From the NCBI RefSeq assembly GCF_044923475.1, contig NZ_CP137338.1, positions 434,001 through 498,000 on the forward strand: DNA of 64,000 nucleotides. Reading direction: 5' to 3'. The notes under the pieces are model-generated. The model was not told the origin of the DNA and ran no database searches. It was given only the letters and a program-made list of their open reading frames with translations. The stretch's first letter is position 1; every line of letters begins with the position of its first letter. Both the position numbers and the translations under genes were made by a program. This DNA comes from JAAURS01 sp044923475. Its GTDB lineage: Bacteria > Cyanobacteriota > Cyanobacteriia > Thermosynechococcales > Thermosynechococcaceae. Shown here piece after piece: positions 8,327-17,011 of this stretch.

Positions 8327-9034
8327 ATGGCTGCGATGGACAATCAACGATCGTTATGGGCCGCATGGGCTGAAAGGCTGAGGCAACGCTTTAGCTTCAT
8401 CCTTCAAGGGCAATGTGCTTTGTGCGATCGCCCCACCAGCCAAGTCTTTTGTCAAGACTGCACGCGGCGGCTGCAGGCTTGCCGCGTGCAGTCCTCAGTC
8501 CTTCAGATCGCGGGCCTGCCGCCGCTCTACAGCTGGGGATACTATGAAGGAGCGCTGAAGCAAAGTCTTGCTCGTCTGAAATACGGTGGCCGCCCTCAGG
8601 TGGCAGAACCCCTAGGCCAATGGTTGGCGCAGGTTTGGTTGGATTCGGGGCTGCTGGAGCGCGGGTTAGTGGTCGTTCCCATCCCGCTCCACGGCGATCG
8701 CCAGCAACAGCGCGGCTACAACCAAGCCGAATTAATTGCCCGCAGCTTTTGCGAGGTTACAGGGATGCCGTTGCGCGCCCGCGGACTGATCCGAACCCAG
8801 CCCACAACTGCCCAATACGGACTGTTGCGCCTAGAGCGCTATCAAAACCTCAGCAATGTTTTTCAAGTGGGTGCAGCGCTACAAAAGTCTCCCAACCTAA
8901 AAGATATCGTGCTCGTGGACGATATCTTTACAACGGGCGCGACCCTAAAATCGGCCACAGAGACTCTGCAGCAGTCGGGTTTCAGAGTGGTCGCTCTTTT
9001 TACCGCGGCCCTCTCCGAACGCCAGATTGCCTAG
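8327..9034 (+). CDS. comF: ComF-family phosphoribosyltransferase-like protein
   Basis: Member of the ComF family linked to natural transformation. An N-terminal four-Cys zinc motif (CALCDRPTSQVFCQDC) is followed by VVVPIPLHGDRQQQRGYNQA and the PRPP-loop IVLVDDIFTTGATL near the C-terminus. 235 residues is typical. It is divergently oriented from the PEP-synthase-like gene with 21 bp between the two starts. The ATG at 8336 is a possible alternative start. Confidence 0.92.
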   Translation: MAAMDNQRSLWAAWAERLRQRFSFILQGQCALCDRPTSQVFCQDCTRRLQACRVQSSVLQIAGLPPLYSWGYYEGALKQSLARLKYGGRPQVAEPLGQWLAQVWLDSGLLERGLVVVPIPLHGDRQQQRGYNQAELIARSFCEVTGMPLRARGLIRTQPTTAQYGLLRLERYQNLSNVFQVGAALQKSPNLKDIVLVDDIFTTGATLKSATETLQQSGFRVVALFTAALSERQIA

Positions 9035-9038
9035 TTCG

Positions 9039-9371
9039 TTACTCCGCCGCCGTTTCTGCTTCAGAAGAGGCTTCCGCGCCCTCACTTTCAGCTTGTTCGG
9101 CGTCGGGCGTTTCAGTCTCTTCTTCTAGAACCGGTTCGGGAGCTGGTTTGGGTGGAACGTACCGCGGGCCTCTTTGAAGCGCGGGGCTGACGCGGGGAGC
9201 CGCTTCTTGTTGTTCGTCCCGACCTTTGCGTTTCCCTCGGCCTCCCTTATCTCCCCCTCGATCTCGCTTCTCTCCGTCCTGCTTGGGGGCCTCGGCAGGC
9301 TTAGAGGGCAAGTCTGCGGCTTTGATGGGCTTGGGAATCACTCTTTTGGGTGCAGACTCAGATTCAGGCAT
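9039..9371 (-). CDS. Low-complexity charged protein, unknown
   Basis: A 110-residue protein with a Pro/Lys-rich first half, a Gly/Arg/Lys tract (RGGDKGGRGKRKGRD) and a Glu/Ala-rich acidic tail. It is probably disordered. The basic tract could bind nucleic acid, but no domain is recognisable. It is convergent with comF, 4 bp apart. Confidence 0.6.
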   Translation of the reverse strand: MPESESAPKRVIPKPIKAADLPSKPAEAPKQDGEKRDRGGDKGGRGKRKGRDEQQEAAPRVSPALQRGPRYVPPKPAPEPVLEEETETPDAEQAESEGAEASSEAETAAE

Positions 9372-9548
9372 TACAGGAAACTCAAAATAACGGCACTTAG
9401 GGCTTAATTAGTGTAATGAATCATCACGCCCTTAAGCAACTAAATCTGGAATTGAACGGCATGCATGCCCGGCTAAAATCTCGCGCTTTTGCCGATGGTG
9501 CCTCAATTAGTACGCTTCTCTTCCGCTATCGTCCCACTGTGCCGAAAT

Positions 9549-9586
9549 ACAATAGGCGGTCTCTTTTTCAAGAAACCGCCTATTGT
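9549..9586. repeat. Strong hairpin with 15-bp arms
   Basis: ACAATAGGCGGTCTC pairs with GAAACCGCCTATTGT with one mismatch across an 8-base loop. No T-tract follows on either strand, so it is not a simple intrinsic terminator. An 81-codon frame that runs through it (9416-9661) looks like chance and is not annotated. Confidence 0.55.
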
Positions 9587-9729
9587 CAACCCCAAAACAT
9601 TGGACCGGAGTCGATCGCGCAATTAAAACCGTTTGTTAAAGTCGCAGTCAGTGGAGTGTGAAACTTGTCTGAACGTCAAAGCCTGCCTAGATTTGCTAGT
9701 AGGCTTGCCTCTCGGCCTTCCGCTAAAAA

Positions 9730-10179
9730 TCAAGCATTGGTCTGGGCCAATAGCATTTCCTTGAGTTTTTCTAAATCCTGCGCCCAGCGAGGATCGGGCT
9801 GGAAGGTCTCGGATTGAACGCTGCCGTTATTCGCCGCACCTTGAGCTTGACGACCTTTCCCTTTATTGGTGCCCGTCCGCTTAGCGGCAGGGGTTGGAGA
9901 CTCGACCGCGCTGCTAGCGGCTTCTTTCGCCTTGGGTAAGGCCTTCTCAATTTTGAGAACGCTTTCCTTGAGCGAGTAACCATTCAATTTTTCGATAATC
10001 ACGTCGGCTTGTTCTTCCGTTTCGACCGTTACAAACCCAAAACCGCGGCATTTCCCGGTTTTTCGATCCGTTACGACTTTCGTAGAAGTTAACTCTCCTG
10101 CTGCCTGACTGAAGAGTTCTTCAAGCTCTGTACGCTCAATTTCCTTGGGTAGATTACCGACATAAAGACGAATAGACAT
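9730..10179 (-). CDS. RNA-binding protein with one RRM domain
   Basis: Cyanobacterial RNA-recognition-motif protein of 149 residues. RNP2 is LYVGNLP (about residues 5-11) and RNP1 is CRGFGFVTV. The C-terminal half is Ala/Lys/Thr-rich and lacks the glycine-rich tail of the cold-inducible group. The start at 10179 is supported by GGAGG upstream. Such proteins affect mRNA location or stability. Confidence 0.93.
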   Translation of the reverse strand: MSIRLYVGNLPKEIERTELEELFSQAAGELTSTKVVTDRKTGKCRGFGFVTVETEEQADVIIEKLNGYSLKESVLKIEKALPKAKEAASSAVESPTPAAKRTGTNKGKGRQAQGAANNGSVQSETFQPDPRWAQDLEKLKEMLLAQTNA

Positions 10180-10723
10180 TCAGACGAACCTCCAGATTGA
10201 AAACGAGAAACTTTAATACTTGAATTAAGCTCGCAACATCGCGCTCCTATCGGCCCGTGCATTTAAGGCGCAGTAATGATTTTGACTGACCTAGTCCAGC
10301 CTTCAATATTCAATAACCTTGCCCCAACAGAGGATAAACCCCACTACATTCTCTTAGGCGCAGACAGAGCCCAAATCGATCGTCCTTGAGCCACAATGGC
10401 AGCAAAACAGATAAGCCCGCTCAATTCTAAATCCCCCACTGCGGACAAGGCCGTTCTATAGAGCTAAGAGCGTTTCACCGAAAATACCTCGCTCAAGCAC
10501 AATATCCTAGGAGTTGTACCAAGACGAGGCGTTGCAAAGAAATGGCCATGGTATGAAAAAAGAATTTACTAAACGTAATATCTCGTAGGCGTTGAGGTTG
10601 TTATACGCTTCTTACGGCACTCTCTAAAGTATCACGGTCTTTGACAACAAGATACCTTCAATCTCAGAATTCAACGATCGCTGGCGGTACTCTCCGCTAA
10701 AATTACCGGACCCGCACGCGCTC
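10180..10723. other. Intergenic stretch without a recognised gene
   Basis: About 540 bp between the RRM gene and the candidate small RNA. It holds the RRM leader and presumably its promoter. I see no credible frame, tRNA or repeat in it. Confidence 0.5.
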
Positions 10724-10750
10724 AAAAAAACAGCCGCTGTAAAACGGCTG
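10724..10750 (-). terminator. Rho-independent terminator of the candidate small RNA
   Basis: On the minus strand CAGCCG, an eight-base loop and CGGCTG are followed directly by seven T. No annotated protein gene upstream on that strand would use it, which points to a non-coding transcript. Confidence 0.7.
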
Positions 10751-10830
10751 AAAGAACTTGCTGTGTTGGGAGGAGGAAACCCTGAGCCAAAAACTCGAAC
10801 AGCAGCTATGACGTCAGCTGTCTCCTACTT
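10724..10830 (-). ncRNA. Candidate small RNA with CU-rich anti-Shine-Dalgarno segment
   Basis: A self-contained transcription unit can be read on the minus strand. A promoter (TTGCAA, 17 bp, TACATT) at 10866-10838 would start an RNA near 10830. A 5' stem (CAGCT...AGCTG) and an open CU-rich stretch, TTTCCTCCTCCC at 10784-10773, follow. The end is an intrinsic terminator: a six-pair stem CAGCCG/CGGCTG and seven T at 10750-10724. The CU stretch can pair with Shine-Dalgarno sequences, as in the known cyanobacterial sRNAs Yfr1 and PsrR1. The Yfr1 signature ACUCCUCACAC is absent. The RNA is inferred from sequence alone. Confidence 0.55.
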
Positions 10831-10837
10831 ATTAAGA

Positions 10838-10866
10838 AATGTAACACAGTACCGCACGATTTGCAA
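10838..10866 (-). promoter_or_regulatory. Predicted sigma-70-type promoter of the small RNA
   Basis: TTGCAA (-35) and TACATT (-10) are separated by exactly 17 bp on the minus strand, about 10 bp before the proposed RNA start and about 115 bp from the intrinsic terminator. Confidence 0.45.
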
Positions 10867-11126
10867 CTTTTCTTCACTATTTTATGGAGGAATCCCATCG
10901 GCGGCAAGGTCTGAGAGTCGGAACGATGTTTTGAGTCCCTCTCAAGAAAGGCCTGTTCTGAGAGGATTGACTGCTAAAGAAGCGGAAGTGAGGGCTTGTT
11001 GTTTGATAGAAATGATTCTGGTAGAGCAAATCGGCGATCGCCCGAGGCAAGTTGAGCGTTATTTTGGGTATGGGAGACTGGTAGGGTTGAGGATGACACT
11101 CATCAAGCATACGGACTGCATGGCCC

Positions 11127-11828
11127 ATGGATGATCGACAAACCGTTCGCGACGCAAAACTGGATGAGCTAGTGCGCGGTATTCCCTTTTTTGAAGGTTT
11201 GCCCCTAGAGTCGGTTAAAGCATCGCTTTCTCACGTCGTCACGCGGGAGCACCCAGCCCATCGGGTTGTTTTGTTAGAAAACGATTGGGGGAGTTCGGTG
11301 TACTTTATTTTGAGCGGCTGGGTCAAGATTCGAACTTACAATATCGATGGGAAGGAAGTAACGCTGAATATTGTCGGGAAAGGCGAAGTTTTTGGCGAAA
11401 TGGCTCCCCTCGACGAGGTGCCACGCTCGACAGATGTTCTTACGCTCACGCCCACAGTCGTTGCGAATATGCCGGCCAACGATTTCGTTCATTTTCTGAA
11501 TACGGAGCCGCAGGGTGGTATTCGGCTGGCGAAATTGATGGCGCGACGACTGCGTCAGGTGAATCGGCGGTTGCGCTTGCGGGAATCCGACAGCACTTCT
11601 CGGATTGCGGATATTCTATTGTTTTTGGCGGAGGGGCAAGGGACGCAAAAGGGGACGAGCATTGAAATTCCTAATTTGCCCCATCGCGAGTTGAGCAGTC
11701 TGAGCGGCATGGCGCGGGAAACCGTAACTCGCGTTTTAGGGAAGCTCGAGAAAAAGGGGTTAATACACAGAACCCACGAGTCTTTTCAGATTGTCAATGT
11801 GGATGCGCTGGAAGATCTGCTGGTTTAG
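11127..11828 (+). CDS. Crp/Fnr-family regulator, SYCRP1 type
   Basis: 233-residue cAMP-receptor-like activator closely resembling Synechocystis SYCRP1. The cyclic-nucleotide domain has VYFILSGWVKIRTYN and the phosphate-binding cassette FGEMAPLDEVPRS, which keeps the Glu and Arg-Ser that bind cAMP. The C-terminal helix-turn-helix reads PHRELSSLSGMARETVTRVL. SYCRP1 controls motility and other genes in Synechocystis; the targets here are unknown. It is not NtcA, whose sensor domain differs. The candidate small RNA lies about 300 bp upstream on the other strand. Confidence 0.92.
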   Translation: MDDRQTVRDAKLDELVRGIPFFEGLPLESVKASLSHVVTREHPAHRVVLLENDWGSSVYFILSGWVKIRTYNIDGKEVTLNIVGKGEVFGEMAPLDEVPRSTDVLTLTPTVVANMPANDFVHFLNTEPQGGIRLAKLMARRLRQVNRRLRLRESDSTSRIADILLFLAEGQGTQKGTSIEIPNLPHRELSSLSGMARETVTRVLGKLEKKGLIHRTHESFQIVNVDALEDLLV

Positions 11829-11915
11829 GATTAAGGGACTCTGCCGTTCGTCCGAGGGGCGGTTTGGTTCGTTCGATCTCCAACGCAACGCTTTTGAATC
11901 TGTACCCAACGTTCT

Positions 11916-12599
11916 ATGGCAGATCCCGTCTTCAGGACATCCCAACCTAAATCTCCATCTCCAGGAGACGCTAGCATCGATCCGCGCCACCCTCGCGTGA
12001 TGGTAGAAACTGCGTTTTTGGCTAGTACTAGCGCGCTCCTCTGGATTCTTAATTTTTACTTTCCGATTGGACCGCTGTTTCGGATGTTGTTTGCTTTGCC
12101 GACGGCGATCGCCTATCTGCGCTGGGGCAAGCGCGCCGCCTGGATGACGGCAATTGTGGCATCTCTGCTGCTGGGCGTATTGATGGGACCTCCTCGCAGC
12201 CTCCAATTTTTGATCCCTTTTGGGTTCTTAGGCGTGTTGTTGGGGGGGCTGTGGCGAGCCAAGGCAAGCTGGGCTGTTTCGCTGGGATGGGGAGTATTGC
12301 TGACCACCGTCGGGTTGTTTTTTCAAACGGCGTTGGTGTCGCTGTTGCTGGGAACCAATCTCTGGCTGTACCTCAACCAACAGGTGCGGGGGCTGCTGGG
12401 TTGGGTTTTTGAAAAACTTGGTATTTTACTGGATCCGACGTTGGAGGCGGTGCAGTTGGTTGCAGTGGTGCTGATTGCAGTGCAGGCGTTTCTCTATCTG
12501 CTGCTCGTCCATTTGGTGGCACTGCTGCTGATGGAACGTCTGGGACATCCCATTCCCGACCCGCCACCTTGGCTTCAGGCGCTGATCGATGAAGGTTGA
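11916..12599 (+). CDS. DUF2232-like integral membrane protein
   Basis: 227 residues with about six hydrophobic helices from residue 30 to 215, then a short PDPPP-containing tail. It matches cyanobacterial DUF2232 proteins by pattern; the function is unknown. It lies 15 bp upstream of the UPF0284 gene on the same strand, an arrangement that suggests co-transcription. Confidence 0.75.
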   Translation: MADPVFRTSQPKSPSPGDASIDPRHPRVMVETAFLASTSALLWILNFYFPIGPLFRMLFALPTAIAYLRWGKRAAWMTAIVASLLLGVLMGPPRSLQFLIPFGFLGVLLGGLWRAKASWAVSLGWGVLLTTVGLFFQTALVSLLLGTNLWLYLNQQVRGLLGWVFEKLGILLDPTLEAVQLVAVVLIAVQAFLYLLLVHLVALLLMERLGHPIPDPPPWLQALIDEG

Positions 12600-12614
12600 A
12601 TCGGGGGCTTTTGG

Positions 12615-13715
12615 ATGCCGATGATTCAGATCTATACGCAAGCACCCCTGGCGGCAGCGTGGATGGCTCGCTATCGCGGCAAGCGTCCGGTCTATGCTTG
12701 CGTCTTGGGGTTTACCGAAACCGGTTTAATTCCCGGTATTTCCGCAGCGGGGGCTACGCCTGAATCGAGGCGGTTTACGGCGATCGCCGATGCTGAATTT
12801 TTGACCGACGGAACTGATGTTGCAGCTCAGTATCCCCTGCCGCCCCTCCAGCAGGGCGCGTCTCCGGTTTTTATTGCGCGGGCGGTCTTGCAAGGGCAAG
12901 ATATTCCATTTTGGATTTTAGATGCGGGGGTGCCCGTTGCGCCTGTCGTTCCTAGCGTTAACCTAGGCGGAGACTTCGCGCGCTGCCTGAGTACGGGTGC
13001 GGCTCAAGAGGGTGCAACGGTCAAATATCTGTTTGAAGAAGGGTTGAGATGGGGGGAAACCTTAGCCGCTCAAGTTCAGGATGGATACCTCATTTTGGCA
13101 GAGTGCGTGGTTGGCGGTACTACGACGGCTTTAGCGGTATTGGCGGGGTTGGGATTCAATGCCCGAGGCAAGGTGAATAGCAGCCATCCGGTGTGCAATC
13201 ACGATCAAAAATGGCAGTTGGTGCAGCAGGGGCTAGCCGCACTGCCCCTCAATCCCGATCCGTGGCAGGTGTTAGCGGCAGTGGGCGATCCGATGCAGGC
13301 GGCAGCGGTGGGACTCATGCTGGCGGCAAGTCGGAGGGCTGGCGTTCTGTTGGCAGGGGGGACGCAAATGCTGGCAGTTTATGCTTTGGCGCGGGCGATC
13401 GCCCTTCAAGAGCGCGTCCCTTGGGTTGCCGAACAGGTAGCGGTCGGTACGACGCGCTGGGTGGCGGAAGATCCGACGGGAGATACGGTTGGGTTGGCAG
13501 AAGAGATCGGTCAAGTACCGTTGTTGGCGACGCAGCTCAGTTTTGCAAGCTCCCGCTATCCTCAACTTCGCGCCTACGAGCAGGGATTTGTCAAAGAAGG
13601 AGTTGGCGCGGGTGGCTGTGCGATCGCCGCTCATCTCTACCGAGGATGGGAGCAGCCCCAACTTTTAAGCGCAATTGAACGGTTGCTGGATGCTTTTCAA
13701 AAACGTTCTTTTTGA
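12615..13715 (+). CDS. UPF0284 protein, CobT-like phosphoribosyltransferase family
   Basis: 366 residues resembling the nicotinate-nucleotide dimethylbenzimidazole phosphoribosyltransferase fold, with GGTTTALAVLAGLGF and VLLAGGTQMLAVYALA glycine motifs. The UPF0284 subfamily is common in cyanobacteria. A role in cobamide lower-ligand activation is inferred only from the fold, and no other cobalamin gene is nearby. ATG codons at 12615 and 12621 both fit as the start. Confidence 0.85.
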   Translation: MPMIQIYTQAPLAAAWMARYRGKRPVYACVLGFTETGLIPGISAAGATPESRRFTAIADAEFLTDGTDVAAQYPLPPLQQGASPVFIARAVLQGQDIPFWILDAGVPVAPVVPSVNLGGDFARCLSTGAAQEGATVKYLFEEGLRWGETLAAQVQDGYLILAECVVGGTTTALAVLAGLGFNARGKVNSSHPVCNHDQKWQLVQQGLAALPLNPDPWQVLAAVGDPMQAAAVGLMLAASRRAGVLLAGGTQMLAVYALARAIALQERVPWVAEQVAVGTTRWVAEDPTGDTVGLAEEIGQVPLLATQLSFASSRYPQLRAYEQGFVKEGVGAGGCAIAAHLYRGWEQPQLLSAIERLLDAFQKRSF

Positions 13716-13986
13716 TAGAATTTTTTGCCTGCAAAGGTCTCGGCGGCCAAAGTATGCCGTTAAGACTCGGTTATTTTTCTTCCCATCGCAACAAATTGGT
13801 GTTTTAAGTTTAAGATGTCATATTAAATATCCAGGAAATTTAGTTCTCTGTTGATGCCATAGCATACCAGAGCAGTTTAACGCCTGTTCTACCCCCTCGC
13901 TTACTGCTGAACTACTTTCGCCACCCTGTACTAGGGGTTAGGGATAGGGATGAACTCAAAGTCGTATTTACAAGAGAAGAATTCAA

Positions 13987-14784
13987 ATGTCCATACCAGG
14001 CAATTTTGGAGTTAAGGCATCGGGTAACCACTTCATCCAAGGATTGTTGGAGAAAAATGTACAGGTTTCGCAATACATGATGGGAATTGGATCTGGTGGC
14101 GGAGCTTCGTCTAGTGGCGAACAAGCTATATTTCATATTCTTAGGCAAAGGTTTAAACCACCGTATTGCATTTTTGATGTCGGTTCAAACAAGGGGCAAT
14201 TCCTTCAGCTCATTATTGATAATATTGCGGTAGATGATTATTCAGTTCACTGTTTTGAACCTGGCTCTTCAACATTTAAGAATCTTGCTCAATTTTACGA
14301 TAATGATAAGCGAATTAAGCTGAATAACATCGGCTTAGGCAAAGAGAAAAAAGAGGCAACGCTGCACTATGATACCATTGGCTCAGGACTCGCTTCTCTT
14401 ACTAAAAGAAAGCTGGATCACTTTGGTATTGATTTTAATAAAACAGAAACGGTACAAATAGACACAATTGACAACTACTGCTCTGAAAATACGATAAACT
14501 GTATAGATTTATTAAAGATTGATATTGAAGGACACGAGCTTGATGCATTTGCGGGGGCAAAAAATATGTTCGCTAAAAACTCAGTCAAAATCGTGACTTT
14601 TGAATTTGGTGGCTGCAATATAGATACGCGAACATTTTTTCAAGATTTTTGGTATTTATTTAGCGAGCTTGAGTTTGCGATTTTCAGAATTACTCCATCA
14701 GGATACTTATATCCAATTAAGTCATATAAGGAAACCTACGAGCAATTTCGGACGACAAACTTTATCGCTGTATCCAATGGTTGA
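13987..14784 (+). CDS. FkbM-family methyltransferase
   Basis: SAM-dependent methyltransferase of 265 residues. The motif I region is CIFDVGSNKGQFLQLI, then VHCFEPGSSTF and LLKIDIEGHELDAFAGA, all typical of FkbM enzymes, which often O-methylate glycans or natural products. Base composition is clearly more AT-rich than the flanking housekeeping genes, which suggests horizontal acquisition. It stands alone, 271 bp after the UPF0284 gene; that gap shows no further gene. Confidence 0.88.
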   Translation: MSIPGNFGVKASGNHFIQGLLEKNVQVSQYMMGIGSGGGASSSGEQAIFHILRQRFKPPYCIFDVGSNKGQFLQLIIDNIAVDDYSVHCFEPGSSTFKNLAQFYDNDKRIKLNNIGLGKEKKEATLHYDTIGSGLASLTKRKLDHFGIDFNKTETVQIDTIDNYCSENTINCIDLLKIDIEGHELDAFAGAKNMFAKNSVKIVTFEFGGCNIDTRTFFQDFWYLFSELEFAIFRITPSGYLYPIKSYKETYEQFRTTNFIAVSNG

Positions 14785-14857
14785 TAATATTGCGGTGTAA
14801 ATTCTGAGGTAAGTGCCCTTAGATTTCGGGCTGTAGTACGCCTTGAATCGGGGTTAG

Positions 14858-15112
14858 TTATTCATTTTCCTGTTGACCAAGCAGACGATCCAGGATGCGA
14901 CGGTTTTCAGTTTGCAATCCTTTGATCTCGAGCTGAATGGCCTCTATGTTTGCCTGTGCCTGTTCCACACGCTGAAGGATCTGGATCTGCGTATGCGCTA
15001 GCGCTTCCATTGCTCTTTCCCTCCCAGTAGTGGCGCGATGTAGGTCAATAAGATTGCTTTCTACGGTAGAGGCAAACTTGTCCAGGCGTTCATCCGTCCA
15101 TCGCTCTGTCAT
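14858..15112 (-). CDS. Small coiled-coil protein, second gene of a pair
   Basis: 84 residues from the ATG at 15112. The sequence is helical throughout, with heptad-like spacing (ILQRVEQAQANIEAIQLEIKGLQTENRRIL), so a coiled coil is likely. Its start overlaps the stop of the upstream gene in ATGA, so the two are translationally coupled. No function is known to me; such short coiled-coil proteins are frequent in cyanobacteria. Confidence 0.7.
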   Translation of the reverse strand: MTERWTDERLDKFASTVESNLIDLHRATTGRERAMEALAHTQIQILQRVEQAQANIEAIQLEIKGLQTENRRILDRLLGQQENE

Positions 15113-15318
15113 GACCCACCATCCTCCATTAGTTCCCGCTGGGCTGCTTCGGTGATGACCCGGCGCAGCCATGCCGAACGGTTTGGGAGCGATCGCACTG
15201 CTGCATCGATACGGACGGGCACTCTCGCGATAAGTCCCGCATGGGCCAAAGGTTCGGTGGTGTCGTCGCTTCGAGGGGTTGGCCTCAAGTTCTCAATTTT
15301 TGGGTTCGGATTCCCCAT
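15109..15318 (-). CDS. Small ribbon-helix-helix-like protein, first gene of a pair
   Basis: 69 residues. After a polar N-terminus the segment VPVRIDAAVRSLPNRSAWLRRVITEAAQREL looks like a ribbon-helix-helix DNA-binding unit (a beta strand, a helix with RS at its start, then a second helix). Coupled by ATGA overlap to the coiled-coil gene. DNA binding and autoregulation are inferred, and a toxin-antitoxin role is only a possibility. Confidence 0.65.
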   Translation of the reverse strand: MGNPNPKIENLRPTPRSDDTTEPLAHAGLIARVPVRIDAAVRSLPNRSAWLRRVITEAAQRELMEDGGS

Positions 15319-15470
15319 AGATATTAAGAGTAAATCTATAGTTACAAAGATACTCCACTTTTGATATCTTCAGTTTGTGCAACTGATGCACTTCAGATTT
15401 TTTGGTTGCCACTTTCATCGGGGTAAATTGAATGCCCCCTGAACGACCTAAATTCATCTGATTAACAATC

Positions 15471-15513
15471 AAAAAGACCTTCAAAAGTTATTTAGAACTT
15501 TTGAAGGTCTTTT
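15471..15513. terminator. Bidirectional intrinsic terminator next to tRNA-Pro
   Basis: A 17-bp stem (AAAGACCTTCAAAAGTT with its complement) closes a six-base loop and is flanked by T-rich runs on both strands. It lies just downstream of tRNA-Pro on the minus strand. Confidence 0.8.
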
Positions 15514-15535
15514 CAGTGATGCATTTTCTCACCAA

Positions 15536-15609
15536 TCGGAGCGACAGGATTTGAACCTGCGACCCCTACTACCCCAAAGTAGTGCGCTACCAAGCTGCGC
15601 TACGCCCCG
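15536..15609 (-). tRNA. tRNA-Pro (anticodon GGG)
   Basis: A full cloverleaf can be folded on the minus strand. The acceptor is CGGGGCG with CGCTCCG, and the anticodon stem CTACT/AGTAG encloses loop TTGGGGT with anticodon GGG. The T arm contains GGTTCAAATCC. The discriminator is A and no CCA is encoded. Confidence 0.95.
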
Positions 15610-15675
15610 ATGTAATGCTTTACAAGCCTATCATAAAATCTTTTACAGGCTTCAAGAAAATTTTGCGTGCTCTCC

Positions 15676-16041
15676 CTAAAACACCTGCACCATCTGTACC
15701 ACCCGCAACACCTCTTTGGTTGCTTCAATAGACCAGCACCCCTCCGCCCTCCGGCCTGTCAACACGATAAAGCTGAGCCGATAGGCATCGGGATAGCCGC
15801 GCACCTCCATCCAGAGCATGTCGCTAGAGGCTTCGCAGGCGATCGCCTCTTCCTCCATCAACTCCGATCTCATTTGCTCGATGGTCTCGCTGAGCTGGAG
15901 CGCAAAGCGGCAAAATTCATCAAACTCAGCCTGGGTTAGCTCTACAGCCCAGTCATCCGCTCCTACCAGCGCCTGAAACGATAGAGCCTCTGCATCCCAA
16001 CCCACGCGCCAGCCGACGCCAGACCGCAGTTGACGCGCCAT
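15676..16041 (-). CDS. DUF1818 family protein
   Basis: 121-residue soluble protein found in cyanobacteria and recognised by pattern (SGVGWRVGWDAEA, FSALVGADDWAVELT-like start, WMEVRGYPDAYRLSFIVL, RRAEGCWS). Function unknown. It starts 5 bp after the stop of the secreted-protein gene on the same strand, and rpoZ lies just beyond, so the three probably form one transcription unit. Confidence 0.8.
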   Translation of the reverse strand: MARQLRSGVGWRVGWDAEALSFQALVGADDWAVELTQAEFDEFCRFALQLSETIEQMRSELMEEEAIACEASSDMLWMEVRGYPDAYRLSFIVLTGRRAEGCWSIEATKEVLRVVQMVQVF

Positions 16042-16046
16042 AGCTC

Positions 16047-16691
16047 CTATTTTAAAAACTGCGCCTCGCCACCGCCCGGCGTATAGGGTCTACCAATGGG
16101 AGCCGTTCTTAGCGAATCTACGCTTCCCGGTGCTGCCAGGGGATTTAAGGTGGGTCGGTAGGCTGGGGCTGGTTTAGATTTGGCCTGGGCGGGGACAGAG
16201 GGCGGTGCCGTTTTTGTCGTCTCCGAAGCAGCGGACTGCCTGCCTGTAGAAGCATCCACAAGGGCCTGAACCAAGGCATTGCGCTGAGCGGCATTGAGTT
16301 TTTGGATGACAGCGCGATCGCTCTCTAGTGGGTTTTTCTTCAGAAATGCGTAGCCGGAATAGGTTTCCGGTTGAATGACTTCATGAATGCCGAGGTAGTC
16401 CGCTAGGGTTGTTTTCCAATCCAGACGATAGAGGGGCGATCGCCCTTTAACGGAATTGTGGTAGTACACTAAGCGGCTGACGAGAGTACTATCAACCGCC
16501 TGCTTGTTATTGTCGGTACGAACGTACTGATTTTCCAATGCTAGGGTTGGGATCCGTTGATAGACAAACTTCGCTACATCCGGTGGCGAGCTGGACTGCG
16601 CGAAGGACGCGGGCGCAGAGAGGGCGATTAAACTGCCGATCGAGAACAGCAGTCCTTTGCCAGAGCGGGCGAAGGATTGGAGGCACCGCAT
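16047..16691 (-). CDS. Predicted secreted protein, unknown
   Basis: From the ATG at 16691 the protein begins with a classic signal peptide: basic start, hydrophobic GLLFSIGSLIALS and a cleavage site after ASFA. A domain of about 110 residues and a Pro/Ala/Lys-rich tail follow. The frame stays open upstream (ATG at 16739, TTG at 16775), but those starts give an overlong signal region. No family recognised. It lies downstream of rpoZ on the same strand. Confidence 0.65.
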   Translation of the reverse strand: MRCLQSFARSGKGLLFSIGSLIALSAPASFAQSSSPPDVAKFVYQRIPTLALENQYVRTDNNKQAVDSTLVSRLVYYHNSVKGRSPLYRLDWKTTLADYLGIHEVIQPETYSGYAFLKKNPLESDRAVIQKLNAAQRNALVQALVDASTGRQSAASETTKTAPPSVPAQAKSKPAPAYRPTLNPLAAPGSVDSLRTAPIGRPYTPGGGEAQFLK

Positions 16692-16780
16692 GAGTTTTGA
16701 GTGGCTTTGTCTGCTAAAAATCGGATTCACGGACAACATCCTTTTCTGTGCTTGGGACCCATGTTGAGGGCGCAAGGATT

Positions 16781-17011
16781 CTAATCGCCAATGATCTCCG
16801 GCTGAGTCAACTCATCGGACATTTCCAGAATGGCCTGCATGACTGCTTTCATTGCGCCCTCATCGAAATCTTCCATATTTTCGCGGCGGCGGCGCTTTTT
16901 GGCGCGATTGGCAACCTGAACGGTAATGCGATATCGATTAGAGGATGCATTGATCAGCTCCTCAGCGCGGCGCATGATTTGGGTTGTATCGACAACGGAG
17001 CGCTTTTGCAT
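16781..17011 (-). CDS. rpoZ: RNA polymerase omega subunit
   Basis: 76-residue omega subunit, which helps fold and assemble beta prime. The segment DTTQIMRRAEELINASSNRYRITVQVANRAKKRR matches the cyanobacterial form. It is the first gene of the unit with the secreted protein and the DUF1818 protein. Confidence 0.93.
   Translation of the reverse strand: MQKRSVVDTTQIMRRAEELINASSNRYRITVQVANRAKKRRRRENMEDFDEGAMKAVMQAILEMSDELTQPEIIGD

Noticed and set aside
9416..9661. An 81-codon frame on the plus strand
   Set aside because: It runs through a strong hairpin, has no ribosome site and shows no protein-like pattern.
10763..11134. A 123-codon plus-strand frame upstream of the SYCRP1-type gene
   Set aside because: Composition is random-looking and it lies opposite the candidate small RNA promoter; no domain is visible.
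11127..11828. Identification as NtcA
   Set aside because: The sensor domain keeps the cAMP cassette GE...RS and matches SYCRP1, while NtcA has a different sensor and recognition helix.
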